Positions 33,925 through 43,035 of a DNA stretch of 64,000 bases are shown piece by piece. Under the pieces are notes generated by a model, which made no database searches, was not told the origin of the DNA, and saw nothing but the letters and a program-made list of their open reading frames with translations. Made by a program: the position numbers and the translations under genes. Numbering within the stretch: the first letter of the stretch is position 1; every line of letters begins with the position of its first letter. Source of the stretch: Candidatus Borrarchaeum weybense (GTDB lineage Archaea; Asgardarchaeota; Sifarchaeia; Borrarchaeales; Borrarchaeaceae); assembly GCA_019057385.1 (NCBI GenBank), contig JAHQJS010000005.1, forward strand, positions 62,001-126,000, given 5' to 3'.

Positions 33925-34677
33925 TTAAGAACTTTTCATTAAGCAAGCAACGCACTCTTCGTAACCCATCTTCCTAACATTCGCAAGAATGACTGATGGA
34001 GTACCACTGCATCCTAAATTCCCATTACACATAACATGTCCAATATCCGCTTTAACATAATCTAAAATATACCCCGTATGTGTGATGATTAAGCCAGCTT
34101 TTGGAGATGGTTGGGTTCTTCTGTTTTCACAATTTAAATCTGCGCAGAATAAATCATTTATAATACTGCCAATAAGTGCAATATTTTCAAGATCGACTCC
34201 AGAAGTAGGCTCATCTAGAAGCAAAAGATTTGGATTTTGTGCTAATAACTGTAAAAGTTCAGCACGTTTAATTTCTCCTCCTGAAAATCCTTGATTTATA
34301 TCTCGCTCTAAAAAAGTTTCTAGATTTAGTTTTTCTGCACACCCTTTCACATTAAAAGGTTTATTCTTTGCACATAATTCCACAAGTTGTTTCATTTTCA
34401 GTCCTTTAATAGTTGGAGGGCGCTGAAACATATATCCAATCCCTCGTTTTGCTCTTTCGTCTATAGTTAGATGAGTGATATTTTCCCCTCGAAATACAAT
34501 CCGGCCAGTAGTCACATTATAATCGGGAAAGCCCATTATTGTCATAAGTAATGAGGTCTTTCCAGAGCCATTTGGACCAAATAGTGCATGAATTTCGCCC
34601 TCTTTTATCTCCAAGTTGATTGAGTGTAAGACTTCTTTGTCATCTATTGAAACAGTTAAGTTCTCAATTTGAAGCAT
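33925..34677 (-). CDS. sufC: SufC ATPase
   Basis: A 250-residue ABC-type ATPase that drives the Suf iron-sulfur assembly complex. LFGPNGSGKTSLLMTIMGFP is Walker A, GFSGGEIKRAELLQLLAQNP the signature, LLLLDEPTSGVDLEN Walker B, and LIITHTGYILDYV the switch histidine, all as in SufC. The last 30 residues, rich in cysteine (CNGNLGCSGTPS, YEECVACL), replace the usual SufC ending and may bind metal. First gene of the sufCB operon. Confidence 0.92.
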   Translation of the reverse strand: MLQIENLTVSIDDKEVLHSINLEIKEGEIHALFGPNGSGKTSLLMTIMGFPDYNVTTGRIVFRGENITHLTIDERAKRGIGYMFQRPPTIKGLKMKQLVELCAKNKPFNVKGCAEKLNLETFLERDINQGFSGGEIKRAELLQLLAQNPNLLLLDEPTSGVDLENIALIGSIINDLFCADLNCENRRTQPSPKAGLIITHTGYILDYVKADIGHVMCNGNLGCSGTPSVILANVRKMGYEECVACLMKSS

Positions 34678-34905
34678 ATCTCAAAGTCACCTTTGAAAAC
34701 TTATGGACTTTGAAAATGACAATCAATGGATAGATATTTGAATGTTTTCACATGCTAGGTAATCGGTAGTTTGTGGCGTTGAAAAAATAGAGACTTTCAC
34801 TAAGAAGAAAATTTATATTCTTAGATTTTAATAATTAGAAAGCTTCAAGATATAATCGCAAATCAATTGAACAAAAGAATTTAACTTGTAAAAGGTTGTG
34901 AACTA

Positions 34906-35208
34906 ATGAGATCTTCAAAGGGCTATAGAGCAAGGACGAGAAAGTGCCTAAAGAAACACCCGAGAAATCGAGGAATGCCTCCTTTATCAAAGATGACAAC
35001 AAACTATGAAATCGGAGACTATGTAGACGTAGATCCAGAACCAGCCATACATAAAGGTTTACCTCATCGAAGGTTTATTGGGAAGACAGGAGTTGTAATT
35101 GGTAAAAGAGGACGCGCATACTTGATCCGGATTAAAGACAAAAAGAGGGAGAAGACGCTTATCACTCTTCCAGAGCATATATCTCCTAGTAAATCAATTA
35201 TGAGATAA
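34906..35208 (+). CDS. rpl21e: Ribosomal protein L21e
   Basis: A 100-residue ribosomal protein of archaea and eukaryotes. MRSSKGYRARTRKCLKKHPR is the basic N-terminal tail, VDVDPEPAIHKGLPHRRFIG and KTGVVIGKRGRAYLI are the SH3-like fold, as in eukaryotic L21. First gene of the conserved archaeal row L21e, Rpb4, DUF655, KsgA, HemK. The promoter is in the 200-base divergent region after sufC. Confidence 0.95.
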   Translation: MRSSKGYRARTRKCLKKHPRNRGMPPLSKMTTNYEIGDYVDVDPEPAIHKGLPHRRFIGKTGVVIGKRGRAYLIRIKDKKREKTLITLPEHISPSKSIMR

Positions 35209-35227
35209 TAATCGAGAGGTAAATTAG

Positions 35228-35563
35228 ATGCCGAAAAAAATTATGGAAGAAAAACTTCTTACACTTCCAGAAGTTAAAGAAATTCTCACAAAACGTGGAG
35301 AGGATGACGAACTTGGCTATATACAAAGAGTTACTCTCGATTATACTATGAAATTTGCTGCGGCTGATAAAGACAATGCACGTAAGCTTGTGAGTGATTT
35401 AGTATCCAAATTTGATTTTGTAGATGAAAATATGGCCGTTCAGATAGTCAATGCTATGCCTACATCAATTCCTGAATTAAAAGTGTTTGTAACTGAAAAA
35501 CACAAAGTTGTTTTATCGAGTGATATGGAAAAAATGCTTGGAATTATTGATAAATACAGATAA
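35228..35563 (+). CDS. rpoF: RNA polymerase subunit F (Rpb4)
   Basis: A 111-residue subunit that pairs with Rpb7 to form the stalk of RNA polymerase. The helical HRDC-like end with DENMAVQIVNAMPTSIPELK is diagnostic of archaeal RpoF; LLTLPEVKEILTKRGED forms the first helices. Starts 19 bases after the L21e stop, as in most archaea, so the two genes share a transcript. Confidence 0.93.
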   Translation: MPKKIMEEKLLTLPEVKEILTKRGEDDELGYIQRVTLDYTMKFAAADKDNARKLVSDLVSKFDFVDENMAVQIVNAMPTSIPELKVFVTEKHKVVLSSDMEKMLGIIDKYR

Positions 35564-35632
35564 ATGGAACATTTATGTTTTCTAATTAGCTTTTTTCTAT
35601 TTTGAACTTTTAATTTTTCCAGGGGTAAGTAT

Positions 35633-36235
35633 ATGCGAGATCAAATCACAAGTCGCAATAAAAAGGAATATGAAGAATATGTGGTGGTACTCGATTTTTT
35701 GCCTCTTGGTCGACTGGGTAAGAAACCTGCATATTTACAAGAACCCCTGGTTCAAGTGGTTGGTGAGAAGCGTTTCACTTTATTAGAACTCACAACCACA
35801 AAAGATGCCCTTATCAACTTACATGATCGTTTAAACATCAATCCACGTGTAAAACGGAAAGGCGACAAAATTTTACATGTCAAGCGGCGTATAAATGACG
35901 AAGAATTAACCACAACTGCAAAAAGAGAACTACCGTTTGCAATTGAAAAAATTGTGACAATGCAAGAAACTCGTTTCGTTAAGTTTTTCAACAATGCACG
36001 CCCTATAACTACTCGAAGGCACCAACTCGAACTTTTACCTGGCGTAGGGAAAAAACTTGTTATTGATACCTTAAATGAGCGAAAAAAAGGGCCGTTTAAA
36101 TCATTTACAGATATTGAGGAACGGACACGCATCCATCCAAAAAAAGTAATCGAGAAACGCATCTTGTTAGAACTTGAGAGAAATGAAAAACACTATCTTT
36201 TCGCACGACCTCCCATCAGGGAGGATAATAGATGA
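35633..36235 (+). CDS. DUF655 RNA-binding protein
   Basis: A 200-residue protein of the DUF655 family, which occurs in archaea between rpoF and ksgA. The N-terminal half (EEYVVVLDFLPLGRLGKKPA) is an S1/OB-like fold; the C-terminal half has a helix-hairpin-helix (LELLPGVGKKLVIDTLNERKKG and SFTDIEERTR) for nucleic acid. The exact role is unknown; ribosome maturation is suggested by position. Its stop overlaps the ksgA start (ATGA). Confidence 0.88.
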   Translation: MRDQITSRNKKEYEEYVVVLDFLPLGRLGKKPAYLQEPLVQVVGEKRFTLLELTTTKDALINLHDRLNINPRVKRKGDKILHVKRRINDEELTTTAKRELPFAIEKIVTMQETRFVKFFNNARPITTRRHQLELLPGVGKKLVIDTLNERKKGPFKSFTDIEERTRIHPKKVIEKRILLELERNEKHYLFARPPIREDNR

Positions 36236-37077
36236 CAAATCTCTTGACTGAGACTCAGAAAACTTTGAATAAATATAATATCAAGCTAAGAAAACGAATG
36301 GGCCAAAATTTTCTTGTAAATTCAAATGTGCTTGATAAACAAATTGCTTACGCCAGTTTAAAAAGATCGGACACCGTCTTAGAGATCGGTGCAGGCATTG
36401 GGACATTAACAAGACGCTTAGCAGACTATGCAAAAGAAATAATAGCCGTTGAAAAAGATTCACGCCTTTTAGAAATTTTAACGGAACAATGTGCGAAATA
36501 TGATAACATTACGATTATTCACGCTGACATCCTACAGATAGATATACCTCCCTTCACAAAAGTTGTTTCAAATATCCCTTACTCAATTTCTTCACCTTTG
36601 ACATTCAAATTACTTACTTATGATTTTGAATATGGGATAATAACCTACCAAATTGACTTTGCTGAAAGACTAGTCGCAAAACCTGGTTCTCGTGAATACA
36701 GTCGGCTTTCCGTAACAGCCTATTATCGAGCACATACCAAAATCCTTGAAAACATTTCGCGAACTGCGTTTTATCCGTCACCTAAAGTAGATTCTGCACT
36801 TGTAAAAATCACACCACATCCCCCCCATTTTCGTGTAGACAATGAAAATCTTTTTTATGACGTTGTTCGTGCCCTTTTCGGTCGAAAAAACAGAAAAATA
36901 AAAACAATGCTTGCGATATATTTGGATAAACAAGAGACATCTACATCAAGAAAGCAAATTCTTCAAGAATTGACCCAAGAACTTCCATTTCTTGAAAAGA
37001 GGGTCAGGCAGATGTCACCAGAAGAAATCGGTCTTTTAACCAACCACCTCCAGGGAACGATAAAAACAGCAGCGTAA
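36232..37077 (+). CDS. rsmA: 16S rRNA dimethyladenosine transferase KsgA/Dim1
   Basis: A 281-residue methyltransferase that dimethylates two adjacent adenines near the 3' end of 16S rRNA. MGQNFLVNSNVLDKQI opens the family, VLEIGAGIGTLTRRLAD is the SAM loop, IHADILQIDIP and SNIPYSISSPL the catalytic motif, and YPSPKVDSALVKI the basic lobe. Translation is coupled to DUF655 through a four-base overlap. Confidence 0.95.
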   Translation: MTNLLTETQKTLNKYNIKLRKRMGQNFLVNSNVLDKQIAYASLKRSDTVLEIGAGIGTLTRRLADYAKEIIAVEKDSRLLEILTEQCAKYDNITIIHADILQIDIPPFTKVVSNIPYSISSPLTFKLLTYDFEYGIITYQIDFAERLVAKPGSREYSRLSVTAYYRAHTKILENISRTAFYPSPKVDSALVKITPHPPHFRVDNENLFYDVVRALFGRKNRKIKTMLAIYLDKQETSTSRKQILQELTQELPFLEKRVRQMSPEEIGLLTNHLQGTIKTAA

Positions 37078-37093
37078 AGGAGGAACATCCAAG

Positions 37094-37705
37094 ATAAAGA
37101 CATTTAAATTCAATAACCTTGTCTTTCAAATTTTTAATGAAGTATATGAGCCTGCAGATGATTCATTGTTATTGGCAGACTATTTAAAGCACGAAATTCG
37201 CTCAAAAGATATAATCCTTGACTTAGGAACTGGCTGTGGAATCCAAGCTATCACAGCAACTACTTTAAAGGACGATGTGCGGGTTATTGCGACAGATATT
37301 AACCCTATTGCAGTAAAAAACGCAGTGAAAAACGCAAAACTAAACAACGTAAATGAAAGAATAGAATTTATTCATGGTGATTTATTTCAGCCATTTCTTA
37401 AAAAAGAGTATTTCAATCTAATAATTTTTAATCCACCTTACCTTCCTCTCCCACTACCCGATCAAAAAAAACAAGATTGGATTTCACTTGCTTGGGCTCA
37501 AGGAATAGGTTCTGATATAATTCAGAGATTTCTTCTAGAATCGAATTCATATCTTAAGGAAAATGGGCGCATCCTACTGATTATTTCTACATTATCAAAT
37601 ATTGATTTTAAAAGATGGGAGGGTACATATTCCTTTGAAAGACTATCAGAGCGTGCCTTTTTCTTTGAAAAGTTAATTCTATTAAAGATAACGAAAGTTC
37701 GTTAA
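37094..37705 (+). CDS. HemK-like N5-glutamine methyltransferase, ATA start proposed
   Basis: A 203-residue SAM methyltransferase of the HemK/PrmC/Mtq2 class that methylates release factor glutamine or other targets. LDLGTGCGIQAI is the SAM site and IIFNPPYLPLPL the NPPY catalytic motif. The first canonical codon (TTG 37166) would remove the family's N-terminal EVYEPADDSLLL motif, which is present in frame upstream. That frame opens after GGAGG (37079-37083) with ATA at 37094, giving IKTFKFNNLVFQIFN. I propose ATA as the initiator; the spacing is ten bases. Confidence 0.8.
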   Translation: MKTFKFNNLVFQIFNEVYEPADDSLLLADYLKHEIRSKDIILDLGTGCGIQAITATTLKDDVRVIATDINPIAVKNAVKNAKLNNVNERIEFIHGDLFQPFLKKEYFNLIIFNPPYLPLPLPDQKKQDWISLAWAQGIGSDIIQRFLLESNSYLKENGRILLIISTLSNIDFKRWEGTYSFERLSERAFFFEKLILLKITKVR

Positions 37706-37837
37706 TAACATCAATTAAAATGTGGTCTTTAAATTATTTTGTGTAGATAGGTAAAATGGACGTGCATCGCAAAAGAGAGTCATGTCTGAAATCTTTTATA
37801 TCTGAAAGACAAGTAAATACAACATTAGGTGGAGCAG

Positions 37838-38107
37838 ATGGCAAAACTCTATAAAGTGGTAGATGAAGATTTGGAAATCGCACCTTATCAAAATACAACT
37901 TTAATGAACGCTTCTAATGAGGTTTTCGTGCTAGACGATAGTGAAAACAAGAAAATTTGGATTTGGATTGGTAGGAAAGCCAGTACTCGCCAAAGATTCA
38001 ATGCTGCACGGTTATCTGAGAAATTAGATAAAGAGGCTGGAGGCTTACCTGTCATTAAGACGATAGATGAAGCGGAAGAACCTCAGGAATTCCTTGATAT
38101 GTTCTAA
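37838..38107 (+). CDS. Stand-alone gelsolin-like domain
   Basis: An 89-residue single gelsolin/villin domain. NEVFVLDDSENKKIWIWIGR followed by KASTRQRFNAARLSEKLDKE and LPVIKTIDEAEEPQEFLDMF matches the eukaryotic domain core, where the D-G--I-xW-G strand and the long helix are typical. Asgard archaea encode short gelsolins that bind and remodel actin. A TATA box (TTTTATATCTG) lies about 45 bases upstream and ATG 37838 follows GGTGGAG. No actin or profilin gene is in the window. Confidence 0.85.
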   Translation: MAKLYKVVDEDLEIAPYQNTTLMNASNEVFVLDDSENKKIWIWIGRKASTRQRFNAARLSEKLDKEAGGLPVIKTIDEAEEPQEFLDMF

Positions 38108-38563
38108 AAGTTATCTACTTCAAAATTAAACCAAGAAAACAGTTCTTAATCCCATAATGTTTCTTTTAATAAAGGGTAATTAAGAAACTAAGTTTATACT
38201 TTTTCTAATTTTTGCTAATTTAGTTAAGAGGAATCTATTCTTCTTTTTTAGTATTAAATGATCAGTGAGATATAGAACTCTATATGTGAAGAGATTAATT
38301 TTAATTGGAAAAACGGTGATAAAATCGTTATTTTTGAAAATTACAACGATAATATTGACAATGAGTTTTAAGAGATAAGTCTTATACATATCATTAGTTA
38401 GTCATGAGCACGAATTAGTTCTATATCTCCGAGTAATGAAACTGATTTGAGCATTAAAGGAGAGAAGGATTTATATAGACGTAATGACGTTAAATGTTTA
38501 GTACAGAGATTATATAATATCTTGATTTTACAGAATTGGGGGTACCTATAGGAGGTCAAATAT
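38108..38563. other. Intergenic region with histone promoter
   Basis: AT-rich with no supported gene. GGATTTATATAG at about 38467-38478 is a good TATA box for the histone gene, giving a leader of some 65 bases. The rest shows only stretches of A and T and short shadow frames. Confidence 0.5.
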
Positions 38564-38809
38564 TTGGCAAAAAAGAAAAAAGCTGCACCGAAAAGAGCAG
38601 CTAGCAAGACACGATTAGCCCTTGCCCCAGTAAGAGAACTTATGAAAGATGCTGGAGCGGACCTTGTAGCTAAAGATGCTATTATGGCAGTTGTGGAGCA
38701 TTTGGAGACCACAATTAAAAAGGTCAGCAAAAATGCCCTTGAGCTTGTAAAACTTTCTAAACGGAAGAAGGTCACTGGCGCTGATGTTGCCAAGGCTTTC
38801 ACGATGTAA
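38564..38809 (+). CDS. Archaeal histone
   Basis: An 81-residue HMf-like histone that wraps DNA. A basic tail (KKKKAAPKRAASKTR) of about 17 residues precedes the fold; tails are a feature of several Asgard histones. The histone fold runs ALAPVRELMKDAGADLVAKD, then a long central helix IMAVVEHLETTIKKVSKNALELVKL, and ends KRKKVTGADVAKAF. TTG at 38564 is the start, seven bases behind AGGAGGT, with no ATG available. Confidence 0.92.
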   Translation: MAKKKKAAPKRAASKTRLALAPVRELMKDAGADLVAKDAIMAVVEHLETTIKKVSKNALELVKLSKRKKVTGADVAKAFTM

Positions 38810-38921
38810 TAACTTTGTTACTTCAATCCAGACCTTATTCCTTTTTTTTTATTATTTTTAAAAAATTTACTTTAAAGTTATGTCCTTGTTTTATATTGAT
38901 TTTCTCCTAAGAGGATAAAAC

Positions 38922-39737
38922 ATGAAAAAATTAAGTATAAATCGCTGGTGGCTTTTTGAAGGTAAAGAAATATCTGATACAATTGAAGAAATTTCCACTT
39001 TTGGATTTAATGGAATAGAATTGGATTTAGCAGACCCCACTAACTACAACATAAATGAACTCAAAAAGATATTAAACAAATACAAAATGAAGCCTTCTGG
39101 CATCGCAGCGGTAAATACTCTGTACTCTGAATATGATCTCTGTAGTTTAGAGGAAGATATCAGAAAAAGAGCGATAAATGACGTAAAAAGTTGTTTATCT
39201 TTTGCTAAGAAAGTAGGTGCACCAGTTGTCGTTATTCTTCCTGGGCTTAAACAGGAAGGAAAAGATGACGAATTGCTATTCAATAATTTCATAGGAAACC
39301 TAAAGGAACTTGGAGAGGTGTGTGAGGAACTAAATCTTAGAATTTGCATAGAGAACGCACATGGACGTATTTGTGAGAATTCAGATGATCTATTGAAAGT
39401 ATTTGAGACCATTGGAAGCCTATCACGATATATAGGCGCTGTATTTGATACAGGACATTTTTTACTCAGCAAAGAGAATTTAAACGATGTTGCAACAAAA
39501 TTAAGGCGCTACATATACCATCTTCATATAGATAACAATGGAGGCAAATTAGACGATCATGCACTGCCCACAGTGGGACTTTTAACGGAACATGATTTCG
39601 TCAAGTTTTTTGAGACACTAAAAGCAAATAACTATCAAGGTTGGTACAGTTTCGAAATACGACCTAAAAATGAAACGGTTTCTTTTATTCTTAAGTCTTG
39701 TAAAAAGTTTTTTGATAACGTTGTGGCGCAAGATTAA
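38922..39737 (+). CDS. Sugar phosphate isomerase/epimerase (AP2 endonuclease fold)
   Basis: A 271-residue TIM-barrel protein. GFNGIELDLADPTN, APVVVILPGLKQEGKD, LRICIENAHGRICENSDD, YIGAVFDTGHFLL and YIYHLHIDNNGGKLDDHALP are the five typical barrel ends, with metal ligands Glu, Asp, His and His in place (ENAH, DTGH, HLHIDN). Members isomerise sugars or act on AP sites; the substrate is unknown. It follows the histone gene but probably has its own promoter. Confidence 0.8.
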   Translation: MKKLSINRWWLFEGKEISDTIEEISTFGFNGIELDLADPTNYNINELKKILNKYKMKPSGIAAVNTLYSEYDLCSLEEDIRKRAINDVKSCLSFAKKVGAPVVVILPGLKQEGKDDELLFNNFIGNLKELGEVCEELNLRICIENAHGRICENSDDLLKVFETIGSLSRYIGAVFDTGHFLLSKENLNDVATKLRRYIYHLHIDNNGGKLDDHALPTVGLLTEHDFVKFFETLKANNYQGWYSFEIRPKNETVSFILKSCKKFFDNVVAQD

Positions 39738-39856
39738 ACATTTTTTGAAAATATGTGACATGCCACGAACAGAATTAAATTATATCCCTAAATCCCATTT
39801 TTACTAGGATTGAAGACCACAAGCGTGAATCTTTTCCAGCTGAATAAGGTGATAAA

Positions 39857-40684
39857 GTGTCACTTCACAAAGAAAATATCTCCTTTTTTAATAAGAAAAG
39901 CATTCGAGAGGATAGGATCAATGAAGCTATACGGATAATTGATGTTGCTAGAAAAAAGGATGCTATCTTAAGGCTTATAGGCGGTCTGGCAGTACGAAAT
40001 CATTGTGAAATAATTGATTTTTGTGAGAGAGACTACGGAGATATAGACCTCGTAGGCTTAAAGAAGCATTTTAAGAAAATTAACGAGACTTTTAAGGAAC
40101 TTGGATACACAGAAAACAGAAACGTGGCTATTGCAACTTCAGGCCAACAGATGCAGTTCTATAAAAAAGATTTAGAAGACCACGTGGATGTCTTCTTAGA
40201 TACTTTTCGTATGGAGCATGATGTCGTTTTAAAAGACAGGCTTACTCTTGAAGATTACACCATATCTATAAGCGATATCCTGATCACCAAACTGCAAATA
40301 TACACGATGAACGAGAAAGATCTTCGGGACATTCTCACTATTGTTAAAGATGTATCTCTAGATGAAGAAGACAAATCTGGTGTCATCAATGTGAAATACA
40401 TTGCTCAACTGTGTGCGAAGGACTGGGGACTTTATACTGATATTATTTCTAATATTAACAAATGTCTTAATCTAATGCATCATTACAACCTTTCGCCTGA
40501 GGAAGTTAAGCAAATCCAAATTAAACTAAAAACTATCAAAGAGATGATAGAAAATGAACCGAAGACACGTAGATGGAAATTGAGGGCAAAAATTGGAAAG
40601 AAAAAGTCATGGTATAGGGTAGTAGAAGAAGAAGGAGCAATACCAATTTCCTTAGAAGAGGAACTTGAAAAAAGAAAGAATTAA
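39857..40684 (+). CDS. Nucleotidyltransferase-like protein
   Basis: A 275-residue protein that starts at GTG 39857 behind AGGTGAT. RLIGGLAVRNHCEII is a nucleotidyltransferase-type GG motif, and ERDYGDIDLVGLKKHFKKIN gives the D-x-D metal pair. A third acid may be the Asp in HVDVFLDTFRM. The rest is helical and basic and ends KSWYRVVEEE. The layout resembles minimal nucleotidyltransferases and AbiEii-like toxins, but no antitoxin gene is adjacent. Function is uncertain. Confidence 0.6.
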   Translation: MSLHKENISFFNKKSIREDRINEAIRIIDVARKKDAILRLIGGLAVRNHCEIIDFCERDYGDIDLVGLKKHFKKINETFKELGYTENRNVAIATSGQQMQFYKKDLEDHVDVFLDTFRMEHDVVLKDRLTLEDYTISISDILITKLQIYTMNEKDLRDILTIVKDVSLDEEDKSGVINVKYIAQLCAKDWGLYTDIISNINKCLNLMHHYNLSPEEVKQIQIKLKTIKEMIENEPKTRRWKLRAKIGKKKSWYRVVEEEGAIPISLEEELEKRKN

Positions 40685-40751
40685 ATAATAGCAACGTTTT
40701 GCAGATAAAAAAGAAAGGAGAATAACTTCTCCAACAAGAGGAACTCGGGTT

Positions 40752-41375
40752 TTAGGCTAAGTCTTTGTTTAGAGTATAGGTTCCTGTGATTTTTACTTCA
40801 GCTAGAATATGCCCTTTTATAGCTTCTAAAACCTCAGGTCTGCCGAATTTTTCTGGGACATGAATATGGTCGATATCTAAAGCGTAGAGTGTGAAATGAT
40901 AGTGGTGGATGATGGAATCATTCCAAGGAGGGCAGGGACCATCGTAACCATAATAATCGCCTTCCATGTTTTCGTCGCCCTTGAACCAATCCGTATAATT
41001 ATTGAGACCTTGTCTTGTTCCCTGTGAAACTCTTCCACTTGGCTTACCGCGAGCCGTAATGCCACTAGAAAATTCTCCCTCCTTGATGCCTGCTGAATCA
41101 GCCGGAATCTCGATAAGAACCCAATGCGCAAAATCAACACGAGGTAGATCTTTTGGCACCGTCATGCCTTCTTTATTGACTTGATCTGGTTTTGAAGGTA
41201 CATCTGAGTCGTGACAGATGAATACAAAGGACTGTGTTCTTGCGGGAACATCCGACCACGAAAAGTCTGGGTTAATGTTTTCTCCCATCTGCACGCCTTC
41301 AGGAGTGAGCACACAGAAGCCATATTTTCCTGGAATTCGCTCGCCATCTTTAAATGCAGTTGTTGTCAATTTCAT
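40752..41375 (-). CDS. PEBP/YbhB-family protein
   Basis: A 207-residue phosphatidylethanolamine-binding-protein-like protein. NINPDFSWSDVPARTQSFVF opens the fold, VDFAHWVLIEIPADSAGI and YGYDGPCPPWNDSIIHHYHFTLYALD hold the D-x-H and PPxx..H.Y residues of the anion-binding pocket. A longer frame exists, but ATG 41375 behind GGAGAGATT gives the family N-terminus. A bacterial-type kinase-inhibitor role is not supported by context. Confidence 0.88.
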   Translation of the reverse strand: MKLTTTAFKDGERIPGKYGFCVLTPEGVQMGENINPDFSWSDVPARTQSFVFICHDSDVPSKPDQVNKEGMTVPKDLPRVDFAHWVLIEIPADSAGIKEGEFSSGITARGKPSGRVSQGTRQGLNNYTDWFKGDENMEGDYYGYDGPCPPWNDSIIHHYHFTLYALDIDHIHVPEKFGRPEVLEAIKGHILAEVKITGTYTLNKDLA

Positions 41376-41673
41376 GGGAATCTCTCCTGCTAAGCCTATA
41401 TGTATGCAAGAATTATATAATAGTTGTAGATTGTTACAAAAAAGATACAAAAATGTCTACTGCTTTAGCGATGGGAAAATGTCAAAAATTTTCAAATAAT
41501 GAGTACCTAGAATTTTCCAAAAATTTAATTGATGCACCAGCGATAATATGTTGTCAGAACTACACAGTCCTGTTCTATGCTTCGTATCTTTTTCTTTACA
41601 AAGTCTAATTATAAAACTTAATATATTCATGTTTACATATAGTTTGAGTACTATTTTTCTTGGAGGTGGAGTT
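41376..41673. other. Intergenic region between divergent genes
   Basis: About 300 AT-rich bases with only overlapping shadow frames. GGAGGTGG at 41662-41669 is the ribosome site of the ElbB-like gene; no other element is clear. Confidence 0.4.
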
Positions 41674-42327
41674 GTGTGTAAAGTAGGTGTAGTTTTGTCT
41701 GGGTGCGGTGTATACGACGGCGCAGAAATCCATGAAGCAGTAATTACCCTTTTAGCACTTGATCGTGCTGGCTGCAAAATCGTTATGATGGCACCAAATA
41801 TTCCTCAAATGCATGTTGTCAATCATTTGACAGGGGAAGAAGCTAAGGGCGAAACAAGAAACGTGTTAGTAGAGTCTGCACGCATTGCACGTGGAAACAT
41901 TAAAGATATGAAAGACGTAAAGAGCGCAGATTTGGATGCACTTGTTTTCCCAGGTGGATTTGGAGCAGCTAAAAATCTATCAAACTTTGCGACCAAAGGA
42001 ACTGGAATGGAAGTTAATCCTGAAGTTGATCGGTTATTTAAGGAAATGTTTGGTAAAAAACCAATCGGGTTAATTTGCATTGCTCCAGCAATTGGCGCGA
42101 AGTCTGGAGAAGGCGTGACACTGACGATTGGCACTGATAAAGATACAGCAGCCGCATTAGAGACGATAGGTGCTAAACATGTAGACAAACCTGTGAACGA
42201 TATTGTCGTGGATGAAAAAAATAAGGTTGTCTCAACACCTGCCTATATGTTAGGACCACGCATATCCGATGTTGCTACCGGCATTGAAAAATTGGTTGAC
42301 CAAGTTCTGAAAATGGCACAAGCGTAA
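41674..42327 (+). CDS. elbB: ElbB-like DJ-1/PfpI-superfamily protein
   Basis: A 217-residue protein like ElbB (SCRP-27A), a glyoxalase III-type member of the DJ-1 superfamily. KVGVVLSGCGVYDGAEIHEA is the diagnostic start, DLDALVFPGGFGAAKNLS and PIGLICIAPAIGAKSG show the nucleophile cysteine elbow, and TPAYMLGPRISDVATGIEKL the end. GTG at 41674 with GGAGGTGG four bases upstream was chosen over a much longer frame. Function in archaea is unclear. Confidence 0.85.
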   Translation: MCKVGVVLSGCGVYDGAEIHEAVITLLALDRAGCKIVMMAPNIPQMHVVNHLTGEEAKGETRNVLVESARIARGNIKDMKDVKSADLDALVFPGGFGAAKNLSNFATKGTGMEVNPEVDRLFKEMFGKKPIGLICIAPAIGAKSGEGVTLTIGTDKDTAAALETIGAKHVDKPVNDIVVDEKNKVVSTPAYMLGPRISDVATGIEKLVDQVLKMAQA

Positions 42328-42479
42328 ATTAAAGGACTGCTTAATTTAACAGCAGTTCTCTCTTTTTTTAAGGTTCATCGGCGTTCCTTTCAGCTTTAGA
42401 GACGTGTGATGAGTGATCGATGAAAAAATAATCCACATTAGATTTGTTTAACGATAAAGCCAAAAAAAAGGAAAGGATA

Positions 42480-42761
42480 TCAGACATACATTTCAGGCAT
42501 GTTTTTGTTATAATAATGAACGGATTCGCGTTTTTCTTTCAGGAAAACTAATTTTTCTGTCAATTCAGCTAATTCTGCAAAATGATCTTGAATGTCATTT
42601 ATGACATCTGCAACACGTTTTATAGACTCAAACAAGGCTTTTTGATTCTCAATAAGTATTTTTTGACCTTTATAGAGTTTTTCAAGTTTTTTATCGGTAT
42701 ATTTATTTGATTCATTCATTTTAAATACACGTTGATTCATGTTTTTTGGTATACTAATCAT
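42480..42761 (-). CDS. Small coiled-coil protein, unknown
   Basis: A 93-residue protein, possibly shorter if translation begins at the internal ATG 42719. After a variable first 20 residues it is one long helix with heptads (KKLEKLYKGQKILIENQKAL, FESIKRVADVINDIQDHFAE and LAELTEKLVFLKEKRESVHY). No family recognised. A TATA-like stretch (ATATGATAAT on the plus strand) lies just upstream. Confidence 0.5.
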   Translation of the reverse strand: MISIPKNMNQRVFKMNESNKYTDKKLEKLYKGQKILIENQKALFESIKRVADVINDIQDHFAELAELTEKLVFLKEKRESVHYYNKNMPEMYV

Positions 42762-43035
42762 GATATGATAATACTTTAAGAACCTTTTGATTAAACAAGC
42801 ATTTGGTTAAAAGGATTTATGTTCTTTTGGGGAAAGGGTGGATTATAGTGAATGCTTTCTTTTCAGTAATTGTCTTTGAAACTATGAGGCAGTGAGAAAA
42901 AATGTAAGGCGATCTCTTAGTAACTAAAATATAATAGCCTCAAAAAGGCATAGATTCTCTCAATTATTTTATTTATTGATTAAAACCACAATAAAAGGAA
43001 AATATTAACGGGTGTGACCTTATGTGAATAATTCG

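Noticed and set aside
38180..38389. 69-residue minus-strand frame between gelsolin and histone
   Set aside because: Lys/Ile/Leu-rich translation of AT-rich DNA with no ribosome site.
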